Part shown: piece by piece, positions 59,426 through 64,000 of the stretch | Position numbering within the stretch: the first letter of the stretch is position 1 | Layout: each line of letters starts with the position of its first letter | Assembly (NCBI RefSeq): GCF_014489635.1 | Contig: NZ_CP060828.1 | Coordinates: 6,408,001-6,472,000 of the forward strand | DNA from: Streptomyces roseirectus | GTDB lineage: Bacteria; Actinomycetota; Actinomycetes; Streptomycetales; Streptomycetaceae | Direction of reading: 5' to 3' | Length of the DNA stretch: 64,000 nt | The notes under the pieces: model-generated | What the model saw: only the letters and a program-made list of their open reading frames with translations | What the model was told of the DNA's origin: nothing | The model's database searches: none | Made by a program: the position numbers and the translations under genes

Positions 59426-61353
59426 CCCACCGCCGTCAGCAGTGCCAGCGGTGCCGCCGCCGAGCGGGATTCGCGAACGCACGCGTGCGGGTACGGCACC
59501 GGTACCCCGTGGGTATCCCTCCCGTACCCCGCGAGTACCTCCGGCAGCCGGTGCCCGGTGGCGGTCGCGGCGTCGACCAGGGCGTGGGCGACGGTCCGGG
59601 CCTCGTCGTGCAACCCGTACCGCGCGAGACCGAGGGTGATGAGCGCGTTGTCGTGGGGCCACACGGACCCCCGGTGGTACGAGAGGGGGTGATACGCGGC
59701 CTGCCCGGAGGCCAGCGTCCGCACCCCCCACCCGGAGAAGAAGTCGGGTTCGAGCAGCCGCCGCCCCACGACCTCCCCGTACTCCTTGTCCAGCAGCCCG
59801 GACCACAGCAGATGCCCGGCGTCGGAGGCGAGCGCGTCGACGTGCCGCCCCTCCCCGTCGAGCGCGAGCGCGGGGAAGGAGGCGTCCCGCATCCAGAAGT
59901 CCCGCTGGAACCGGTCCCGCAGATCGGCCGCCGCCTGTTCGAGCAGCGCCGCGTAGGTGTCGTCCGCCCAGGCGGTACGTGATACCCAGGCGGTACGCCG
60001 AAGGGCGTCGTACGCGTACCCCTGGGCTCCCGCGGCCATCACGGTGCCGCGCGCCCGGGTCCCGTCGGCGGAGCAGATCGCCCCCGGCGAGTCCTTCCAG
60101 TTCTGGTTGGCGAGCCCGCCCTGGTCCGCGCGGTAGACGAGGTAGCCCCGCGAGGAGAGCCCCCCGTGGTCGAGCATCCAGTCGACGGCCGCGCGCGCGT
60201 TGCCCTGGAGCCGCCGGGCGAGCGAGAGGTCCCCGGTGCGTTCGACGTACATCCCGAGGAGGACGAGGAACAGCGGCGTCGCGTCGACGGACCCGTAGTA
60301 CCGCCCGTAGGGGACCTGCTGGAAGTGCGCCAGCTCCCCGTGCCGCACCTCGTGGACGATCTTCCCGGGCTGCGCGACGGCGTGCGGCCCGGTCTCGGTG
60401 GCCTGGCTCGCGGCGAGCGCCCGTAGCGTCGAGGCGGCGAGCTGGGGCCGGTAGGGCAGCGCGAACAGGGACGTGAGCAGCGCGTCCCGCCCGAGCAGCG
60501 CGAGGAACCAGGGTGCCCCGGCGGCCGGCACCCGCAGCTCCTCCCCGTCGGGTCCGACGGCGGGCACCTGGAGCGAGGCGAGGTCGGCGAGCCCGCGGGC
60601 ACACGCGGCGGCCAACTCCGGCCACCCGGTGGGGAACGCGACCCCTTCGACGAACTCACCCTCGGCGGCGAGGAGTTGTTCGCTGAGCGCGGCCGGCGAG
60701 CTGGGCACCCGCAGCGCCCGCTTCTCCCCGTGCGGCCGGGCCATCACCCGCAGGGTCACCTCGGCCGACCCGTGCGGCGCCAACTCCAGTGCCCACACGA
60801 GCCGTCGGGCCCCGGTGCCGGTCTCCTCGACCCCGTCGGGCGCGGGGTCGGCCGTCACGGTCGTGACCGACCGCCACTCGCCGCGCTGATAGGTGAACTC
60901 GACGCCGTCGTCGAGGACTTGGCGGCGGCGCACGACGCCGGACTTGGCGTAGGTGCGGTGGTCGGAGCGGAGTTCGAACTGGTCGGTGAAGTCGGCGTCG
61001 GCGGTGACCGCGAGCCGCACGGTCGTCGGCACCGGACGGTTGCTGACGACCCGCAGCGACTCGATGAACGCCCCGTCCCCGACGGCCTGTTCACGGAAGA
61101 GCGTGCAGGACGGCGGCTCGCCGCGCCCGCCGCGCGGCACGAGGACGCAGCTCGCGGTGTCCCCGGCGGTGACCGGTGCCAGCGCCTCCGGGACGGCCCC
61201 GTCCACGGTGAGCTGCCAGCGGCTCAAGTGCCGTGCGTCGCGCACGAACAGCCCCTCCAGGGAGGTGCCGGAGCCGACGCCGCTGATGTCCCCGCGGTCG
61301 CCGACGGCGGCGAACGTCCCGCCGTGCACGAGCAGATGATGCCGGTCCGTCAT
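59416..61353 (-). CDS. Glycogen-debranching N-terminal-domain glycoside hydrolase
   Basis: 645 residues: an N-terminal beta domain (HHLLVHGGTFAAVGDRGDIS, SLEGLFVRDARHLSRWQL) characteristic of the GDE_N_bis group, and a six-hairpin catalytic domain (APWFLALLGRDALLTSLFAL; YGRYYGSVDATPLFLVLLG; VWPHDNALITLGLARYG). Likely cuts alpha-glucosidic or related bonds on small glycans; no signal peptide, so cytoplasmic. The ATG overlaps the stop of the upstream gene (ATGA), giving a two-gene operon. Confidence 0.85.
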   Translation of the reverse strand: MTDRHHLLVHGGTFAAVGDRGDISGVGSGTSLEGLFVRDARHLSRWQLTVDGAVPEALAPVTAGDTASCVLVPRGGRGEPPSCTLFREQAVGDGAFIESLRVVSNRPVPTTVRLAVTADADFTDQFELRSDHRTYAKSGVVRRRQVLDDGVEFTYQRGEWRSVTTVTADPAPDGVEETGTGARRLVWALELAPHGSAEVTLRVMARPHGEKRALRVPSSPAALSEQLLAAEGEFVEGVAFPTGWPELAAACARGLADLASLQVPAVGPDGEELRVPAAGAPWFLALLGRDALLTSLFALPYRPQLAASTLRALAASQATETGPHAVAQPGKIVHEVRHGELAHFQQVPYGRYYGSVDATPLFLVLLGMYVERTGDLSLARRLQGNARAAVDWMLDHGGLSSRGYLVYRADQGGLANQNWKDSPGAICSADGTRARGTVMAAGAQGYAYDALRRTAWVSRTAWADDTYAALLEQAAADLRDRFQRDFWMRDASFPALALDGEGRHVDALASDAGHLLWSGLLDKEYGEVVGRRLLEPDFFSGWGVRTLASGQAAYHPLSYHRGSVWPHDNALITLGLARYGLHDEARTVAHALVDAATATGHRLPEVLAGYGRDTHGVPVPYPHACVRESRSAAAPLALLTAVGGA

Positions 61354-62843
61354 TCCCGGTCCCCTCCCTTGTTCCCCGCGATCGTGTTGCCCGCGGTCGT
61401 GTTCCCCGCGACCCTGTCGCCCGTGCCTGTACCCGTGACCCCGCCCGCCGTGCCGGTCACGGCGTCGGCTGACGTGTCGTCAAGTTCCGTGTCGTGCAGG
61501 AGATCCAGCGTGAGCGCGGCGGTCCAGCCGAAGCCGGTCGCCCCGCACGCCTCGCCGGTGTACGGGTCGACGTACTCCGCGAACTCCGAGTCCCCGGCGG
61601 CCCGGAGGAAGGCGGTGCGCAGCGCGTCGGCCCGCGCGCTCTCGCCGTGCTGGCGAAGCCCCCGCTCCAGCAGCCAGCTCGTGTTGAACCAGGCGGGCCC
61701 GCGCCAGTACCGGTGCGGGTCGAACGCCTCGCCCAGCAGGTCGTAGGAGGGGACGAGCCGGGTGGCCGCCCCGAGCCCGAAGTGCCGTCCGCCCAGCGTT
61801 CGTACGACCGCCTCGGCGACCTCGCGCGGCAGGCCGGGCAGCAGCAGCGGGACCAGTCCGGAGACGCCGCGCTCGCGGATCAGGCCGCCGCCGACGACGT
61901 CCCGGCAGAAGAACATCCCCTCGGCCGGGTCCCAGAGCCGGTCCAGCAGCGCGGCCGTCAGGCGTTCCGCGCGCGCGTGCCGGGCGGTGCCCGTCGCCCC
62001 CAACTCGTGGGCGATCCGGGCGAGTGCGTGCTCGGAGGCGACGAGCAGGGCGTTGAAGGCGGGGTCCTCGACGGCGAACTCCCCGGCGCCGTCGGCGTAT
62101 CCGCCGTCCCGGTAGTCGGTCGCGAGGCGGACGTAGCGGCCGTAGTCCAGGTCCGTCGGCCGGTCCTCGGCGGCCCCGTGGTCGAGGTCGGCGCGCCGGA
62201 AGGACCGCGCGGGCGCCGGGGTGATCCGCGCCAACGGGGCGTCCCAGCAAGGGGAGTTGTCCATGCCCTGCTCCCAGGGGTGGACGACCGAGGCGAGGCC
62301 GGCGCCGCCGAGGTCACGCCGGTGCAGCAGATAGCGGTGCCAGGCCGCGAGCCGTGGGTACACCCGGGACAGGAAGCCGCGCGCCCGCGACACACCGGGG
62401 TCGGCGCAGTGCACCAGCCAGGCGGCGAGCGCGTGCACCGGTGGCTGCACGATGCCGGAGGTCTGTACCGTGCGCGGGGCGCCCGCCGCGCGCCCGGCGA
62501 CCGAGGAACGCCAGAAGTCGGGGCTCGGGAAGTACGCGTCGAGCGGGACGGAGGGGTTGAAGACGATGTGCGGGATCCGTCCGTCGTCCCACTGCGCCGC
62601 GAGCAGCGTCTCCAGTTCGGTCTGCGCGCGCACCGGCGAGACGTGCCTGAGGCCGATCGCGATGAACGCCGAGTCCCACGACCACTGGTGCGGGTACAGG
62701 CTGCGGGAGGGGACCGTCGAGGTCCCGGTCCAGTTGTCCCGTAGTACCCCTACCGCCCTGAGGTGCAGCGACCCCGTACCACCGGGATCGTATGCAGTGG
62801 TGTACCCCGCGGTGCGGGCGATGAGCTGGGCAGTGCGATCCAC
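61350..62843 (-). CDS. GH63/MGH1-like glycoside hydrolase
   Basis: 497 residues, six-hairpin barrel glycosidase: SLYPHQWSWDSAFIAIGLRH, NPSVPLDAYFPSPDFW, LASVVHPWEQGMDNSPCWD (catalytic Asp region) and YWRGPAWFNTSWLLERGL fit the mannosylglycerate/trehalase-like MGH1 type. The C-terminal 35 residues are low complexity (GNTTAGNTIAGNKGGD). GTG 62843. Divergent from the ROK regulator, 124 bp away, which likely controls it. Confidence 0.84.
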   Translation of the reverse strand: MDRTAQLIARTAGYTTAYDPGGTGSLHLRAVGVLRDNWTGTSTVPSRSLYPHQWSWDSAFIAIGLRHVSPVRAQTELETLLAAQWDDGRIPHIVFNPSVPLDAYFPSPDFWRSSVAGRAAGAPRTVQTSGIVQPPVHALAAWLVHCADPGVSRARGFLSRVYPRLAAWHRYLLHRRDLGGAGLASVVHPWEQGMDNSPCWDAPLARITPAPARSFRRADLDHGAAEDRPTDLDYGRYVRLATDYRDGGYADGAGEFAVEDPAFNALLVASEHALARIAHELGATGTARHARAERLTAALLDRLWDPAEGMFFCRDVVGGGLIRERGVSGLVPLLLPGLPREVAEAVVRTLGGRHFGLGAATRLVPSYDLLGEAFDPHRYWRGPAWFNTSWLLERGLRQHGESARADALRTAFLRAAGDSEFAEYVDPYTGEACGATGFGWTAALTLDLLHDTELDDTSADAVTGTAGGVTGTGTGDRVAGNTTAGNTIAGNKGGDRE

Positions 62844-62967
62844 GCGGGGCTCCCCGACGACGACATGGCTGACCGGCCGGTTCGGTAGTGGCTACCGTAG
62901 GGTTACGTCTATTTAACACGCAAAACTCAATATGTAATGCAGGCTTGGGAAACACAAGGGGGTGCGC

Positions 62968-64000
62968 ATGACCGGTCGGACGTCCGCACGGGGTCAGGTT
63001 CGGGGTCAGGCGAGCGCCGGAGAACTGCTCGCCCTGGTACGCAGCGGGCGGGCGACGACGCGCGGTGCGCTCCAGCAGCTGACGGGGCTCTCGCGGGCCA
63101 CCGTCGGGCAGCGGCTCGACCGACTCTTCCGCGCGGGCTGGCTGCGCGAGGGCGCCGGGGGACCGGTCGACTCACCTCTGGGGGGACGGCCGTCCATCAC
63201 CCTGGAGTTCGACGACGCGCACGCCGTCGTCCTCACGGCGGACCTGGAGACCCGGCACGCCCGCGCGGCCGTCCTCTCCCTCACCGGCGAGATCCTGGCC
63301 GAGCACTCCGGGACCCTCGTCATCGAGGACGGCCCCGAGCAGGTCCTCACCGAACTCGGGCGCTGGTTCGCCGAGTTGCTGGAGAAGGCGGGCCACCGGG
63401 CGGACGAGGTGTGCGGCATCGGCCTCGCGGTGCCGGGCCCCGTCGACATCGAGACGGGCCGCGTCGTCCAGCCGCCGATCATGCCGGGCTGGGACGGCTA
63501 CGACATAAGAGGCCGCCTCTCCAGGGCCTTCACCGACCATACCGGGGCGCCCCCGGTGCCGGTGCTCGTCGACAACGACGCCAACCTCATGGCGTACGGG
63601 GAGCAGCGCTCCGGGCACCCGGACTGCTCGGCGTTCGTGCTGGTCAAGGTGTCCACCGGGATCGGCGCCGGCGTCGTCGTCGGCGGCTCGGTCTTCCGGG
63701 GGATCGACGGGGGCGCGGGCGACATCGGGCACATCCGGGTGGGCGCCGAGGCGCTGTGCCGCTGCGGGTCGTACGGGTGCCTCGCGGCCGTCGCCAGCGG
63801 GGGCGCCGTCGCGCGTCGGCTGGCGGAGGCCGGGGTGCCGGCGGCCTCGGGGGCGGACGTGCGGGACCTGCTCGCCTCGGGGCACCCGGAGGCGGCGGCG
63901 CTCGCGCGGGAGGCCGGGCGGCAGGTCGGCGACGTCCTCGCCACCGTTGTCACCCTCCTCAACCCGGGCGTCCTGATGATCGCCGGGGACCTCGCGGGGA
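62968..64000 (+). CDS. ROK-family transcriptional regulator (partial, runs off window)
   Basis: 344 codons are present without a stop, so the C-terminus lies outside. Winged-helix domain at residues 10-70 (ELLALVRSGRATTRGALQQL, SRATVGQRLDRLFRAG), then the ROK sugar-kinase-like domain: GIGLAVPGPVDIETG, VDNDANLMAYGE, GDIGHIRVG, and the zinc motif CRCGSYGCLAAVASG. ATG 62968 follows AAGGGGG five bases upstream. Such regulators respond to sugars; the divergent glycoside-hydrolase operon is its probable target. The AT-rich 62885-62945 gap (ctatttaacacgc; caatatgtaatg) would hold the operator. Confidence 0.9.
   Translation, partial: MTGRTSARGQVRGQASAGELLALVRSGRATTRGALQQLTGLSRATVGQRLDRLFRAGWLREGAGGPVDSPLGGRPSITLEFDDAHAVVLTADLETRHARAAVLSLTGEILAEHSGTLVIEDGPEQVLTELGRWFAELLEKAGHRADEVCGIGLAVPGPVDIETGRVVQPPIMPGWDGYDIRGRLSRAFTDHTGAPPVPVLVDNDANLMAYGEQRSGHPDCSAFVLVKVSTGIGAGVVVGGSVFRGIDGGAGDIGHIRVGAEALCRCGSYGCLAAVASGGAVARRLAEAGVPAASGADVRDLLASGHPEAAALAREAGRQVGDVLATVVTLLNPGVLMIAGDLAG

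Overview
This is a high-GC (roughly 70-75% by eye) actinobacterial chromosome segment, almost certainly Streptomyces. Codons end in G/C almost throughout, GTG starts and ATGA/GTGA overlaps are frequent, and the operators are of streptomycete type: iron boxes, Zur boxes, an 11-bp-periodic GlnR-like site and a CIRCE element. From memory, the order hrcA-dnaJ-rsmE ... phoH-ybeY-CBS protein ... era ... leuA ... recO-uppS-zur-znuBCA-glyS-dus is the conserved core arrangement of Streptomyces. I could not run a database search, so species is not assigned.

Layout. 1-11.5 kb is housekeeping: a DUF3097 fragment, a metallo-hydrolase with a long low-complexity insert, hrcA-dnaJ behind a CIRCE operator, an FMN monooxygenase-rsmE pair, tricorn-like peptidase, HIT protein, RNase Z and an adenine/adenosine deaminase. 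11.6-17.9 kb is an iron-regulated surface cluster: a heme-type binding lipoprotein diverges from four exported proteins (one HtaA domain, four copies of a neocarzinostatin-like four-Cys domain, two sortase-type tails), with iron boxes at 12.63 and 14.42 kb. 17.9-21.9 kb holds glucarate dehydratase and a PfkB kinase set in two long non-coding stretches rich in CGCGCGTG-type sequence.

21.9-29.5 kb carries phoH interrupted by a 360-residue Ala1 intein with class 3 (W-C-T) residues and a LAGLIDADG domain, then ybeY, a CBS/CNNM membrane protein, an MmcQ/YjbR protein and a SUKH protein. A 1.4-kb gap follows, with four identical 160-bp tandem repeats and about 17 copies of a heptamer, then a cytidine-deaminase-like protein lacking the zinc ligands. 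29.6-32.7 kb is a three-gene secreted WxL-like set (small secreted protein, WxL-like protein, DUF916 membrane protein), the first two sharing a GACCGTCAG promoter-region motif. amtB-glnK (without glnD), era, a VapBC-type pair with a palindromic operator, a GH1 glucosidase and an M4 protealysin-like protease with its emfourin inhibitor follow to 39 kb.

39-53.8 kb: leuA behind a four-Leu-codon leader peptide, a TerB-like protein, a SigE-type ECF sigma factor with a 197-residue low-complexity tail overlapping its membrane-anchored partner, a tyrosine-phosphatase-like protein, an MFS exporter whose ATG shares two bases with recO's, uppS, a secreted histidine phosphatase, the zinc regulon (zur, znuBCA behind two Zur boxes) and glyS. 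53.8-64 kb: a DHA2 exporter, dusB, a membrane sulfatase-family protein, and two overlapping glycoside-hydrolase genes divergent from a ROK regulator that runs off the right edge.

No tRNA, rRNA, CRISPR array, insertion sequence or prophage was seen. Repeats cluster at the 3' ends of genes: a 57-bp copy of the dnaJ end, a 21-bp triplication of the recO end, GGTACTACG arrays, and a common Streptomyces dispersed repeat that forms the C-terminus of the DUF916 gene.
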